From Rhizobium etli 8C-3 (GTDB lineage: Bacteria; Pseudomonadota; Alphaproteobacteria; Rhizobiales; Rhizobiaceae), in assembly GCF_001908375.1 (NCBI RefSeq), contig NZ_CP017244.1, positions 558,001-622,000 of the forward strand: DNA of 64,000 nucleotides. Reading direction: 5' to 3'. The position numbers were made by a program, and so were the translations under genes. The notes under the pieces were generated by a model. The model saw only the letters and a list, made by a program, of their open reading frames with translations, was not told where the DNA came from and searched no databases. Of the stretch, positions 55,952 to 64,000 are shown piece after piece; the first letter of the stretch is position 1, and every line of letters begins with the position of its first letter.

Positions 55952-56575
55952 TCAGTTCCTTTGCATCATCTCGCTGATGATATTCGAGAGGCTGTAAAGG
56001 CGCTGCTCGATCATTGTCGGAACCTCGCAGACATAAGAAAGTGACTGGACACGCTCTTCGAAGATGCGCGTTTCCCATGTCAGTTGCGCCGTCTGCCTGG
56101 CAAGCTCGGTCTGATCGGCATCAGATGCCGTGCGCATCTTGTCGACCTCTGCTGCCTTTTTTCTGAGATCGGCGGCAAGCTGCCTTTGACTTTCGGCATA
56201 GCGGGAAATGCCGGAGATGATCAGGCCGCGTTCTATGTTGATCTTATCGAATACGCCCATGAAAAGCTGCTCCAGCTTTTCTTGTGCCTGATCCTTGGGC
56301 AGCGATGCGATGTAATCGGAAATTTGCTTGCGGGCATCATCGATCGGATTGCTGCGCTTGACGAGTTCGGCGGCGAGCTCGGACAAACGGGGGTCCTTGT
56401 CCCACTGCTTGGCCGTTTCGGGAAGCTCGCCGGCGTTCCACACCTGCCCGATTGAAAGTTCAGGCACCTTGCGTTGAACGCAAGGCCAGTCGGGATCGTT
56501 GTTTGGCCCGGGATGTGCCGCCGATGCCGCAGACAGCGCAGCGAGCGTTGCGATCACGAAAAAGCGTCGGCTCAC
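55952..56575 (-). CDS. secreted hypothetical protein of the PQQ-associated ABC operon
   Basis: A 207-residue protein with signal peptide (FFVIATLAALSAASAAHPGP) and long helical, coiled-coil-like segments (ESQRQLAADLRKKAAEVDKM, RTASDADQTELARQTAQL). Not recognised by name. Its GTG start overlaps the permease stop (GTGA), so it is translationally coupled as the last gene of the operon. It is probably periplasmic, perhaps part of the export or import assembly. Confidence 0.7.
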   Translation of the reverse strand: MSRRFFVIATLAALSAASAAHPGPNNDPDWPCVQRKVPELSIGQVWNAGELPETAKQWDKDPRLSELAAELVKRSNPIDDARKQISDYIASLPKDQAQEKLEQLFMGVFDKINIERGLIISGISRYAESQRQLAADLRKKAAEVDKMRTASDADQTELARQTAQLTWETRIFEERVQSLSYVCEVPTMIEQRLYSLSNIISEMMQRN

Positions 56576-57441
56576 TGGCTTGCTCCCATCTCCTGCTTGC
56601 GGACTGTCAGGCCACGCGCGGGATTATAGGCCAGGATGGCTCCCCCCAACAGGGCAAGCGTGACGGCCAGAACGACGGCAAGCGATGTCCATTCGATGCG
56701 CGCGTAAAAGGCGAAGCGGATGAGTTCGACCGCATAGGTGAACGGGTTGAACAGGCATATCTTGTAGAGCAGGGGGCTTGCTTCTTGAACCCGCCAGAGC
56801 GGGTAAAGTGCCGAGGAGGCGAAATACATGGGAAAGATCACGAAATTCATGATCCCTGCAAAATTCTCCAGTTGCTTGACAAGCGATGATAAGAGCATCC
56901 CCAGCGCCCCGAGCATCAGCCCTGACAAAAACAGCGCAGGCAGGATCATGAAATAGCCGGCGATCGGCGCCTTGACATCCCAAAACCAGGCAATCGCAAG
57001 GAATGCATAGACCTGGAGAAGCGAAACGGCAACGCCGGCCAAAAGCTTTGACACGAGAAGGTACCAGCGCGGAAATGGGCTGACGAGCAGGATACGCATA
57101 TTGCCCATCTCCCGGTCATAGACCATCGACAGGGAGGACTGCATGCCGCTGAAGAGGAGGATCATTCCGCACAATCCAGGGGTGATATAGACCTCGTAGA
57201 GAACGTAGGTCTCATATGGTGGGATGATCGAAACGCCAAGCACCTGCCGGAAGCCGGCTGCAAATATGAAGAGCCAGAGCAGGGGCCGCACCAGCGAGGA
57301 GATGAAACGCTCCTTCTGTGAGAGGTAGCGCAGCCATTCGCGCAACAGAATGCCCCTCAGGCAGACGAGGTACTGGATCGCCGTAAAGCCATTCCATTTC
57401 TCGACGGTCGCACCGCCCAACATTCCGGTCGCGTCGCTCAT
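56572..57441 (-). CDS. ABC-2 type permease, PQQ-dependent alcohol dehydrogenase system (PedC-like)
   Basis: A 289-residue ABC-2 permease with six predicted helices: YLVCLRGILLREWLRYLSQK at the N-terminus and IMNFVIFPMYFASSALYPLW in the core. It resembles the permease recorded as part of PQQ-dependent alcohol dehydrogenase systems (PedC in Pseudomonas). The start MSDATGMLGG at 57441 overlaps the ATPase stop (ATGA) with GGAGG upstream. ABC-2 permeases are usually exporters, although a binding protein is in this operon. Confidence 0.82.
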   Translation of the reverse strand: MSDATGMLGGATVEKWNGFTAIQYLVCLRGILLREWLRYLSQKERFISSLVRPLLWLFIFAAGFRQVLGVSIIPPYETYVLYEVYITPGLCGMILLFSGMQSSLSMVYDREMGNMRILLVSPFPRWYLLVSKLLAGVAVSLLQVYAFLAIAWFWDVKAPIAGYFMILPALFLSGLMLGALGMLLSSLVKQLENFAGIMNFVIFPMYFASSALYPLWRVQEASPLLYKICLFNPFTYAVELIRFAFYARIEWTSLAVVLAVTLALLGGAILAYNPARGLTVRKQEMGASQ

Positions 57442-58244
57442 GGCCTTCCTCCGCGGATATTCATGTCTGTGATGCCGGTAAGCTTCGAGAATGCCTGATT
57501 GATGGTCTCCGTGCCGGTGTGGGCAAGAATGGCCGGAACCTGACCATCGGCGATAAGCCTTCCCTGATCCAGAACCAGGATCTGATCCGCTTGACCAACT
57601 TCGTCGATCAGGTGGGTTGCCCACAGTACGCTGATACCGGCTCGTTCCACGAGTGCTCGAATATCCTTCAATATGGTCGCACGCGATTTGATATCGAGCC
57701 CGACCGTCGCCTCGTCGAGGAGCAGCAGGGAAGGCCGGTGCAGCAGGGCCCGGACAATCTCGACACGCCTGATCTGGCCGCCGGACAGACCACGGACCTT
57801 TTCTTCGATGCGGTCGCTCATGTCGATGGAGTGAAGAAGCTCGTCGATGCGTTGTCGCGCCACGCGCGAACCGATGCCATGCAGGGAGGCGTGATAGAGA
57901 AGATTTTGTCGGACGCTCAAATCGAGATCGAGTGTGCGAGCCTGGAACACGATGCCGAGATGTCTGAGTGCGGGGCCGGGATTGCGATCTATGTCCTGGC
58001 CGAAAACACGGATGCGGCCCGCCGGCGGCGAAAAAAGATGGCTAACGAGTGAAAAAAGCGTCGTCTTGCCGGCACCGTTAAGCCCCAGGAGAACGGTGAA
58101 GCGCGAAGGTTCTATGGAAAATGACACGTTGTCGAGCGCTTTTCGCTGCCCATAGCTATAGCTGACGGAGGCAAGTTCGAGTGCGGCGACCGCCACACTT
58201 TCTTGCCTGTCGTATGTCTCGCCCAAACGGGATTCAAGCTTCAT
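57438..58244 (-). CDS. ABC transporter ATP-binding protein, PQQ-dependent alcohol dehydrogenase system
   Basis: A 268-residue ATPase: Walker A GLNGAGKTTL, signature LSGGQIRRVE, Walker B LLLLDEATVGLDIKSR, H-loop LWATHLIDEVGQ. It fits the ATPase of the PQQ-associated ABC set. It precedes and overlaps the ABC-2 permease. The transported substrate has not been settled for the family. Confidence 0.85.
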   Translation of the reverse strand: MKLESRLGETYDRQESVAVAALELASVSYSYGQRKALDNVSFSIEPSRFTVLLGLNGAGKTTLFSLVSHLFSPPAGRIRVFGQDIDRNPGPALRHLGIVFQARTLDLDLSVRQNLLYHASLHGIGSRVARQRIDELLHSIDMSDRIEEKVRGLSGGQIRRVEIVRALLHRPSLLLLDEATVGLDIKSRATILKDIRALVERAGISVLWATHLIDEVGQADQILVLDQGRLIADGQVPAILAHTGTETINQAFSKLTGITDMNIRGGRP

Positions 58245-58298
58245 TGGATATGCCTTTCACAAGCGGCTTTGCCGCAGGCGAGCAAGACGCCCGGGGTC

Positions 58299-58760
58299 CT
58301 ACTTGATGATGATCTTGCCTGTCATGCCCTTGTCGGCCAGGTCGGGAACCGACCATGTGTACTCTCCCGGCCGCACTGTCGAAAACTGCACGTTGATCGT
58401 TCCTTCTGAATCGAATTCAAGCCATGCCGGGGCCCCATTCATATGAACCTCTAGATCGTTGATGACGATCTGGTTCATCCACACATTGCGAAACAGATCG
58501 GTCACGAACTTGTATTCAAGGCCGGCTGCCGACGTAATCTTCCATCGGTAGCCCTGTCCTGAAACGAGTTCGAAGTCCTTCCGGTTCACTGCGTAGCTGT
58601 TGTCCTTCGATCCGAGGACCAATTCCGGCACGTTTTGGCTTGCGCGCGTAACCTTGGGCGCGGGATCGCCGTCGTCGTCATCACCGGACTGGGCAAGGGC
58701 CGGTTGTTGCGTAGAAAGAGCGCCAATAAGAATTGCAAAAGCAGTGACTGCGAGTTTCAT
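58299..58760 (-). CDS. secreted cupredoxin-like protein without a type 1 copper site
   Basis: A 153-residue periplasmic protein: signal peptide ending PALAQSGDD, then an acidic stretch and a beta-rich domain like plastocyanin-type folds (FELVSGQGYRWKITSAAG, STVRPGEYTWSVPDLADKGM, TGKIIIK). There is no cysteine and only one histidine (EVHMNG), so a type 1 copper site cannot form. It lies between the beta-propeller and ATPase genes, and its function is unknown. Confidence 0.7.
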   Translation of the reverse strand: MKLAVTAFAILIGALSTQQPALAQSGDDDDGDPAPKVTRASQNVPELVLGSKDNSYAVNRKDFELVSGQGYRWKITSAAGLEYKFVTDLFRNVWMNQIVINDLEVHMNGAPAWLEFDSEGTINVQFSTVRPGEYTWSVPDLADKGMTGKIIIK

Positions 58761-58791
58761 GTTGTCCTCCTCTTGGAAATCAGAACGGCTA

Positions 58792-59766
58792 TCAGTTGGG
58801 GGCTACGGTCACTCCCCACGGCATGGCGCCGACGGTGACGGATTTGACCGGCTCGTCGCTCGCCGTATCGATGAAGGTGATATCGTTGGAAAGACCGTTC
58901 GTGCTGATCAGGTGCTGGCCGTCGGGCGTGAAGGCCAACTGCCAGACTCGCTGACCGACAAGGATATATTTCTCGACCTCATAGGTTTGCGTGTCTATGA
59001 CCGCCACGCGATTGGCCGGGCCGAGGGCGACATAGGCTTTCTTGCCGTCCGCCGATATCCGCACGCCAACGGGCTGAATCGCCTCCGAGCGCAAGCCCTG
59101 GATCTCAAACGTGATCTTTTTGACAATTTGCCTGGAGGCATTGTCTATGACGGAGACGGTTCCGCCGATCTCCGAAGAGACCCAGACCTGTGAACCGTCC
59201 GGCTTGAATTCGGCAAAGCGCGGGCGCGAATCGACGAGCACGTTGGCGACGATCTCATGGGTCGAGGTATCGATAAAATGCGCCATGTTCGTCGTTTCGG
59301 ATGTGTTCACCATCGTCTTTCCGTCGGGGCTGACGCCCATGCCTTCTGGCTCCACGCCGACCGGTATCTCGGTGATCACGGATTTCTTGTCGACGTCGAT
59401 GACGGTGACTAGATTGTCGTCCTCATTTGCGACATAGAGCGTCTTGCCGTCAGGCGAGAGCACGAAGAGCTCCGGATCCGGACCGGAAGGCAGTGTCCCG
59501 GTGATCTGAAGCGTTGCAGTATCGATGATCTCGACGGTGTCGTCGTCGCTCGCGCAGACATAAAGGTGCTTTCCGTCATGCGAGATCGTAATGCCGCGCG
59601 GCCTTTGACCAACATTGATTGTCTGGGTGACTTCCATCGTCTTGGAGTCGACGACAGTGACGGTGTTGTCCTTTTCGTTCGAAACATAAACGGTGTTGGC
59701 CAGAGACGGTCCCGCATACAAGGCGGCGGCGATCATTCCCGCAAGCAGGTAAACATGTCTGCGCAT
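58792..59766 (-). CDS. YVTN beta-propeller protein, PQQ-associated
   Basis: A 324-residue secreted beta-propeller with a signal peptide (LLAGMIAAALYAGPSLA). About seven YVTN-type blades are visible, such as NTVYVSNEKDNTVTVVD, KHLYVCASDDDTVEIID, KTLYVANEDDNLVTVID. It matches the beta-propeller that accompanies PQQ-dependent catabolism clusters, thought to be periplasmic. It lies 20 bp after the binding-protein gene. Confidence 0.88.
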   Translation of the reverse strand: MRRHVYLLAGMIAAALYAGPSLANTVYVSNEKDNTVTVVDSKTMEVTQTINVGQRPRGITISHDGKHLYVCASDDDTVEIIDTATLQITGTLPSGPDPELFVLSPDGKTLYVANEDDNLVTVIDVDKKSVITEIPVGVEPEGMGVSPDGKTMVNTSETTNMAHFIDTSTHEIVANVLVDSRPRFAEFKPDGSQVWVSSEIGGTVSVIDNASRQIVKKITFEIQGLRSEAIQPVGVRISADGKKAYVALGPANRVAVIDTQTYEVEKYILVGQRVWQLAFTPDGQHLISTNGLSNDITFIDTASDEPVKSVTVGAMPWGVTVAPN

Positions 59767-59786
59767 TCTCTCCTCCCATTACGTAT

Positions 59787-61016
59787 TCAGTTCAATTTGC
59801 AGGCTGTCTCCGGTTGGTCGATGCCCAATGTGTCGAGTTCGGAAAACTGGTGAAGAAAACCCTCCTGCGGCGAGGTGGAGATCACACCGCGCCCATCACC
59901 GAGCAGAATGGGCTGCCGGAGCTGCCAGTTCCAGCGACGGAAGCTCACCTTCTGTCCCTTGAAGGCGGCCAGTGAGAAATTCTCGTCTTTGATGAAGGCT
60001 TCGATCTGAGCAGGATCGTTGCCGTTGGTTCGCGTCGCGGCCTCACCGAGTATGCGGGCTGCCGTCCATGCCTGCATGTCCTTGCCAAGCATGCGTCGTC
60101 CGGTCGCCTTCACGAAGCGGTTCTGGATCTGAGAGCCGCCCCATTGTTCGCTGGCCGGATGCCAGGACGAGGCAATGAGGCCCGCCGTGCCGGCGACGGG
60201 CCGCGGGTCCCACGTCCGGAAAGGAACATAGCTACCAAACACCTCGCTTTCGTCCGCAACAATGACGACATCATGGTCGGGCAGTCCCTGGGTGAAGACC
60301 GGCATCTGTCGCTGTACCTGAACCACGCCGCTGTCGGTCCTGCGGGCCGTGCCGGTATCCTTGTAGAGCCGCTCCTCGACGATCGTCGCGCCGAAACGCT
60401 TGGCAGAGCGCCGGATGGCATCGGCAAAAAGCTGGTCCGGTTCGTGGGAACCGTAAAGCAGCACCCAATTGCGCCACTGCTTCCAGATCAGATACTGCGC
60501 CAGGCCATCGGCAAGCATGGTGCGCGTCGGAGCGGTGTGGAAGACGTTGGAGCGGCATTCCTGCTCGCGCAGGATGTCATCCGTCGAGCCGACATTGAAG
60601 AGAAGCACGCCGTTCTGCTTGGCGAGATCGGCAATGGAGAGCAACTGTTTGGCCGATATGTCGGTCAGCACATATTTCTCGCCGCGCGCCAGCATCTGCT
60701 TAAAAACCGGGACGACATCCTCCTCCCGTTTCGCCTCTACCACATCCAGGCTGTACGACTGGCCCAGAAATCTGCCGGTCGTGTTGTTGTCGTTGATGGC
60801 AATGTTGGCTCCGGCAACGCCTTCATCGCGCGGGGGAACATCCAGGACCGACAGCGCAAGTTGTGGTTCATAGGCGCGCAGATATCCTATGCGGATTTCC
60901 GTCGCAGGTTCGCTGGCGGGATTTTGCTGTGCCATCGGCTGCGGCGCATTGACGAGCAGCGAAAAACAAGCGAATAAAAAGATAAGAGTATTCGGCACCA
61001 TACTCTTCATGGTCAT
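59787..61016 (-). CDS. ABC transporter substrate-binding protein, PQQ-dependent alcohol dehydrogenase system
   Basis: A 409-residue periplasmic protein of the branched-chain-amino-acid-binding fold with signal peptide (TLIFLFACFSLLVNAPQPMA). Mature start IRIGYLRAYEPQLALSVLDV and DEGVAGANIAINDNNTTGRF fit the PQQ-associated binding protein family. It opens the minus-strand operon and is divergent from the MfnB-FolB gene. The start could also be six bases later (MKSMVP). Confidence 0.87.
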   Translation of the reverse strand: MTMKSMVPNTLIFLFACFSLLVNAPQPMAQQNPASEPATEIRIGYLRAYEPQLALSVLDVPPRDEGVAGANIAINDNNTTGRFLGQSYSLDVVEAKREEDVVPVFKQMLARGEKYVLTDISAKQLLSIADLAKQNGVLLFNVGSTDDILREQECRSNVFHTAPTRTMLADGLAQYLIWKQWRNWVLLYGSHEPDQLFADAIRRSAKRFGATIVEERLYKDTGTARRTDSGVVQVQRQMPVFTQGLPDHDVVIVADESEVFGSYVPFRTWDPRPVAGTAGLIASSWHPASEQWGGSQIQNRFVKATGRRMLGKDMQAWTAARILGEAATRTNGNDPAQIEAFIKDENFSLAAFKGQKVSFRRWNWQLRQPILLGDGRGVISTSPQEGFLHQFSELDTLGIDQPETACKLN

Positions 61017-61167
61017 ACCACGCTTCGCGCCGGCTTCAACGAAGGCGGACGCGTTGTCTCGATAAGGTGCCCACTATGTTTGTAGTCCAATCCCCCATAA
61101 ACTCAATACTTGCACTCACCTTTTCCCGCCACGGTTGGGAAAAATGCGGCGGCTGCGGAGACATGCC

Positions 61168-62322
61168 ATGACATTGATGTTGGCCAGCGTTCAAAATCGC
61201 AAGGAGGCGGAGATCGTTCTGCAGGCAGGTGCGGACATTATCGATCTGAAGGATCCGTTACGCGGCGCGCTCGGGGCGGCAGACATCGCGCAAATCATCG
61301 ACGTCGTCGATTTCGTGTCCGGCAGACGGCCGGTGAGCGCCGCCTGCGGCGAACTTGGCGGCGATCTGCAGGCACTCAGGGCAAGGGTCGAGGAGGTGGC
61401 CGCCACAGGCGTTGACTTCATCAAGATCGGGTTTCTTCCATCGTCTCGCATCGGCGCGGATGCGCAGGCCCTGGCGGATGTTGCTGGCCGTAAGAGGTTG
61501 ATCGCCGTTGTATTTGCCGACCATCGATACGAGGAGAACGCCATGACATCGTTTGCAAAAGCGGGCTTTTACGGCGTGATGCTGGATACGGATGACAAAT
61601 CGAAGGGACGGTTGCTGGATCACATTCCTCCAGATCGCATTTCGGATTTTGTGGCGCAGGGGCAACGGAACGGATTGATGACAGGCCTTGCCGGCTCGCT
61701 GGAAGCACCCGACATCCCACGCCTGCTGCCGGGCAAGCCGGATTTCTTAGGCTTTCGCGGAGCGCTGTGCGAGGGCCTGTCCAGGAACGCCGATCTGGAC
61801 GCTGAAGCCACGGCGAGGATCCGTACTCTCATTCCTGGGGAGCGGCCACTTGAAAAAACGCCGAACGTCGATCTCGAACTCCTGGCGGCACGAGGATATT
61901 TTCCCGATCCGGCTGGGGACAATCTCGGCACCGACCAGATCTTCGTACGCGATTTCGTCCTGCCGGTCGACATCGGCGCTTACAGCTTTGAACATGGCAA
62001 AAAGCAGAAGGTCCGCTTCGATGTGACGGCGGATGTCCTTCGCCTCACCCGCGATCCGAAGGACATGCATCATATCGTTTCTTACGACCTCATCATGGAC
62101 GGCATAAGGGCGATCGTCAGCCGTGGTCATGTCGAACTGGTTGAAACGCTTGCCGAGCAGGCTGCAGCGTTCATCCTTGAGAACCCCCGTGTGGCTCGTG
62201 TCGTCGTGCGAGTAGAAAAGCTGGAACTCGGACCGGGCGGCGTTGGCGTGCAGATCGAGCGCAAGAGGGAAAGCGCCCGATTGTCGAAGCCGCTTCGCGT
62301 CGTAGCGGCAAGGGCCGATTGA
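61168..62322 (+). CDS. MfnB-FolB fusion: furan phosphate synthase plus dihydroneopterin aldolase
   Basis: A 384-residue fusion. Residues 1 to about 235 are a DUF556/MfnB-type barrel that makes the furan precursor of methanofuran from glyceraldehyde-3-phosphate; lysines and acids at the expected places are K28 (DLKDP), K86 (FIKIG), D140 and K144 (MLDTDDKSKG). Residues from about 262 are a FolB-like dihydroneopterin aldolase (VRDFVLPVDIGAYSFEHGKK, SYDLIMDGIRAIVS, VVRVEKLELGPG), used for the pterin part of tetrahydromethanopterin or folate. The start MTLMLASVQN at 61168 follows GGAG. It opens a plus-strand operon and joins two cofactor pathways in one protein. Confidence 0.82.
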   Translation: MTLMLASVQNRKEAEIVLQAGADIIDLKDPLRGALGAADIAQIIDVVDFVSGRRPVSAACGELGGDLQALRARVEEVAATGVDFIKIGFLPSSRIGADAQALADVAGRKRLIAVVFADHRYEENAMTSFAKAGFYGVMLDTDDKSKGRLLDHIPPDRISDFVAQGQRNGLMTGLAGSLEAPDIPRLLPGKPDFLGFRGALCEGLSRNADLDAEATARIRTLIPGERPLEKTPNVDLELLAARGYFPDPAGDNLGTDQIFVRDFVLPVDIGAYSFEHGKKQKVRFDVTADVLRLTRDPKDMHHIVSYDLIMDGIRAIVSRGHVELVETLAEQAAAFILENPRVARVVVRVEKLELGPGGVGVQIERKRESARLSKPLRVVAARAD

Positions 62323-62336
62323 GCAAGGAAAGTGAT

Positions 62337-62975
62337 ATGAAGCCGCTGGTCGTCAAGCTTGGAGGAAGCACGGCCGGCCGCATCGAGATGGAACAATGGA
62401 TTTCAGTGCTGGCATCGGCGCGCTTGCCATTGGTGATCGTTCCCGGCGGCGGACCGTTTGCCGACCAGGTGCGCGTTTCGCAAAATACCATGCATTTCTC
62501 AAATGCTGCGGCACATGCGATGGCCATTCTCGCGATGGATCAGTTCGGCATCGTGATCGCCGAGCGGCATCCGCGCTTTCAACCGGCCCGGTCGCTGCGC
62601 GACCTCGAGGCCATTCTTGCGCAAGGCGCGATACCGGTATGGCTGCCATCCCAGATGACCCGCAACGCCGACATCGCACAGTCTTGGGATGTGACGTCGG
62701 ATTCCCTTGCGGCCTGGCTGTGCAGGCAGATCGGAAGTCGAAAATTGCTATTGTGCAAGCAGGTCGATCCGGAAATGGTTCCAAACCATCTGGAAGCGCT
62801 CGTTGACAATGGCGTCGTCGATGCCATGCTGCCGCACTTGCTAGGGAAGGAGACTGTCTTGTACATTGCGGGGCCTTCGTCGCTACGTTTGCAACTGCTA
62901 GCGCTACCCATGACCCGCATACCCGGGCGCCGCGTCGGGTTGGCCGATGAAGCTCGCACAGAGACGTGCCGATGA
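62337..62975 (+). CDS. amino-acid-kinase-fold protein (MfnE-like)
   Basis: A 212-residue kinase of the aspartokinase/uridylate kinase fold: VVKLGGSTAGRIEMEQWISV (phosphate loop), LVIVPGGGPFADQVR, WDVTSDSLAAWLCRQIG and KLLLCKQVD. In methanofuran synthesis MfnE of this fold phosphorylates the furanmethanol phosphate; the assignment is by fold and context. The start is MKPLVVKLGG at 62337 with AAGGAAAG upstream. It follows the MfnB-FolB gene by 14 bp. Confidence 0.75.
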   Translation: MKPLVVKLGGSTAGRIEMEQWISVLASARLPLVIVPGGGPFADQVRVSQNTMHFSNAAAHAMAILAMDQFGIVIAERHPRFQPARSLRDLEAILAQGAIPVWLPSQMTRNADIAQSWDVTSDSLAAWLCRQIGSRKLLLCKQVDPEMVPNHLEALVDNGVVDAMLPHLLGKETVLYIAGPSSLRLQLLALPMTRIPGRRVGLADEARTETCR

Positions 62976-63523
62976 CGCGGCTTCGAACGCCGCGATGGGC
63001 CTGGGTGCTGACCGGGTCAGGTCATTTCTTCGTCGAATGCTTCGAGTTGATCCGCTCGCTCGATGATTGCGACGTGTTCGTGACCAAGGCCGCAGACGAG
63101 GTTCTCAGGATGTATGGGCTGAAGCTCGATTTTTCAGACACGACACGCGTGCTTCACGACAAGACGGCAAGCGCAGTCCCTGTCGGCGAATTCTATCACG
63201 GCGTCTATCATAGCGTCGTGATCGCGCCTGCCACGTCCAATACCGTTGCCAAATGCGTGGCGGGAATCTCCGACACGATCGCTACAAATGTCTACGCACA
63301 GGCCGGCAAATGCCGCCTTCCATCAATCGTCTTTGCCTGCGACACCGCCCCCGAGCTGGAGACAATGGCCCCGCATGGAATGGTGAAGGTCTATCCGCGG
63401 CCGATCGATCTTGAGAACACGGCCCGTCTTAGGACCTTCGAGCGCACACAGGTCGTAGAATCCTTTGTGGATCTGGAGCTGGCGGTGGCGCGGCGGAAAG
63501 GAGAGATCGACGGTCGTGGCTGA
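62972..63523 (+). CDS. flavoprotein (AfpA / DmrB-like, HFCD family)
   Basis: A 183-residue FMN-binding protein: WAWVLTGSGHFFVECFELIR at the start, and the flavin loop APATSNTVAKCVAGISDTIA. It resembles archaeal AfpA and DmrB, which reduces dihydromethanopterin; bacterial H4MPT clusters carry similar genes. The start MTRLRTPRW at 62972 overlaps the kinase stop (ATGA), and its end overlaps the next gene by 8 bp. Role in H4MPT formation is inferred. Confidence 0.75.
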   Translation: MTRLRTPRWAWVLTGSGHFFVECFELIRSLDDCDVFVTKAADEVLRMYGLKLDFSDTTRVLHDKTASAVPVGEFYHGVYHSVVIAPATSNTVAKCVAGISDTIATNVYAQAGKCRLPSIVFACDTAPELETMAPHGMVKVYPRPIDLENTARLRTFERTQVVESFVDLELAVARRKGEIDGRG

Positions 63524-64000
63524 GCATCTCGTCTTCCTGACCGGGCACCTGGCAAAGGCCAGGCTTGAAAACATTCTCGCCGGATTGGGAAAAACCCCCT
63601 TCACCTACGAGATCATCGACATCGGCGTGAAGGTTGCCGCCCTGATGACGGAAGAAATCGTCAGCCGTCGCTTGCCTCGGCCGTTGAAGGCGGACCGAGT
63701 GGTCTTGCCGGGTCGGTTCAGAGGTCGGCTGGAACTGTTGGGCGACGAATTCGGCATCCCTTTCGTGCGCGGACCTGACGAGGTGGCGGATCTGCCCATT
63801 TACCTTGGCCGGGCAGGAAAGCCACCGGATCTGTCGCGCCACGAGATGCGCATCTTCGCTGAAATCGTCGACGCATCGACCCTGTCGCTTGAGGCGCTGC
63901 TAACAAGAGCTCGAGCGCTTGCAAACGGCGGCGCCGATGTGATCGACCTGGGCTGCCTTCCAGATACGCCCTTTGCCCATCTGGAAGAAGCCATCGGGCG
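63516..64000 (+). CDS. DUF6513 / dihydropteroate-synthase-like protein, 5' part
   Basis: An open frame starts at GTG 63516 and runs off the window after about 161 codons, so only the N-terminal part is seen. It reads VAEHLVFLTGHLAKARLENI... with EIIDIGVKVAALMTEEIVSR and RALANGGADVIDLGCLPDTP, the last resembling the dihydropteroate synthase barrel start. Proteins of this kind occur in bacterial H4MPT gene clusters. GGAAAGGAGAG precedes the GTG. Overlap with the flavoprotein gene indicates coupling. Confidence 0.75.
   Translation, partial: MAEHLVFLTGHLAKARLENILAGLGKTPFTYEIIDIGVKVAALMTEEIVSRRLPRPLKADRVVLPGRFRGRLELLGDEFGIPFVRGPDEVADLPIYLGRAGKPPDLSRHEMRIFAEIVDASTLSLEALLTRARALANGGADVIDLGCLPDTPFAHLEEAIG

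Overview
The window looks like an accessory replicon (megaplasmid or chromid) of a rhizobial alphaproteobacterium (Rhizobium / Agrobacterium / Sinorhizobium group). This rests on GC-rich codon use, a PutA without a DNA-binding domain paired with an Lrp-type PutR, an N-methylproline demethylase of the StcD type, many solute-binding ABC systems, a DUF1127 protein, and divergent regulator/target pairs with decayed genes between them. No rRNA, functional tRNA, CRISPR array, replication genes or intact transposase was seen.

Layout. 1-2069: 3' part of an ATPase/TPR signalling protein. 2363-9445: proline-betaine (stachydrine) type catabolism, with an orphan betaine-binding protein, a ProC-like reductase and a TetR regulator on the minus strand, divergent from StcD, an etfA pseudogene, a degenerate DMSP-lyase-like cupin and glutathione-dependent formaldehyde dehydrogenase. 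9538-14380: class C beta-lactamase, then MarR/cupin/VOC and XRE-cupin/dehydratase regulator-target pairs. 14617-19488: putA and putR. 19916-29050: short-chain dehydrogenases, a GH13 enzyme, aldo/keto reductase with LysR, and small membrane or secreted proteins. 29226-33043: a tight three-gene operon of ATP-grasp ligase, DUF1704/QEGLA metallopeptidase and N-formylglutamate-amidohydrolase-like protein. 33325-34761: a Bcr/CflA-type efflux pump preceded by an 18-codon leader ORF and an intrinsic terminator. 35044-38877: ferric-siderophore ABC importer. 39071-43675: DUF1127 protein, SARP/TPR regulator, cbpA-cbpM and a GFA-family enzyme. 44320-47764: decayed zone with a PAAR remnant, an AAA_14/DUF4143 ATPase pseudogene, three 22-bp repeats and a LuxR pseudogene around two intact genes. 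47777-54845: SorC regulator and Ugp-type glycerol-3-phosphate importer with a phosphodiesterase and a HAD phosphatase. 55136-55801: Ohr and a small secreted protein.

55952-64000: two divergent operons. The minus-strand one matches the ABC / beta-propeller gene set that accompanies PQQ-dependent alcohol dehydrogenases (PedABC type). The plus-strand one looks like cofactor synthesis for tetrahydromethanopterin/methanofuran C1 metabolism: a MfnB-FolB fusion, an amino-acid-kinase-fold protein, a DmrB/AfpA-like flavoprotein and a dihydropteroate-synthase-like protein running off the window.

How the genes fit together: betaine uptake, N-demethylation to proline plus formaldehyde, formaldehyde oxidation through glutathione, and proline oxidation by PutA make one coherent route, although the first (Rieske) demethylase and the transporter membrane parts are not in the window. 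The right end suggests a second, pterin-linked formaldehyde route coupled to periplasmic alcohol oxidation. The most promising poorly described items are the ATP-grasp/DUF1704/FGase operon, the leader-peptide attenuator upstream of the efflux pump, and the MfnB-FolB fusion.
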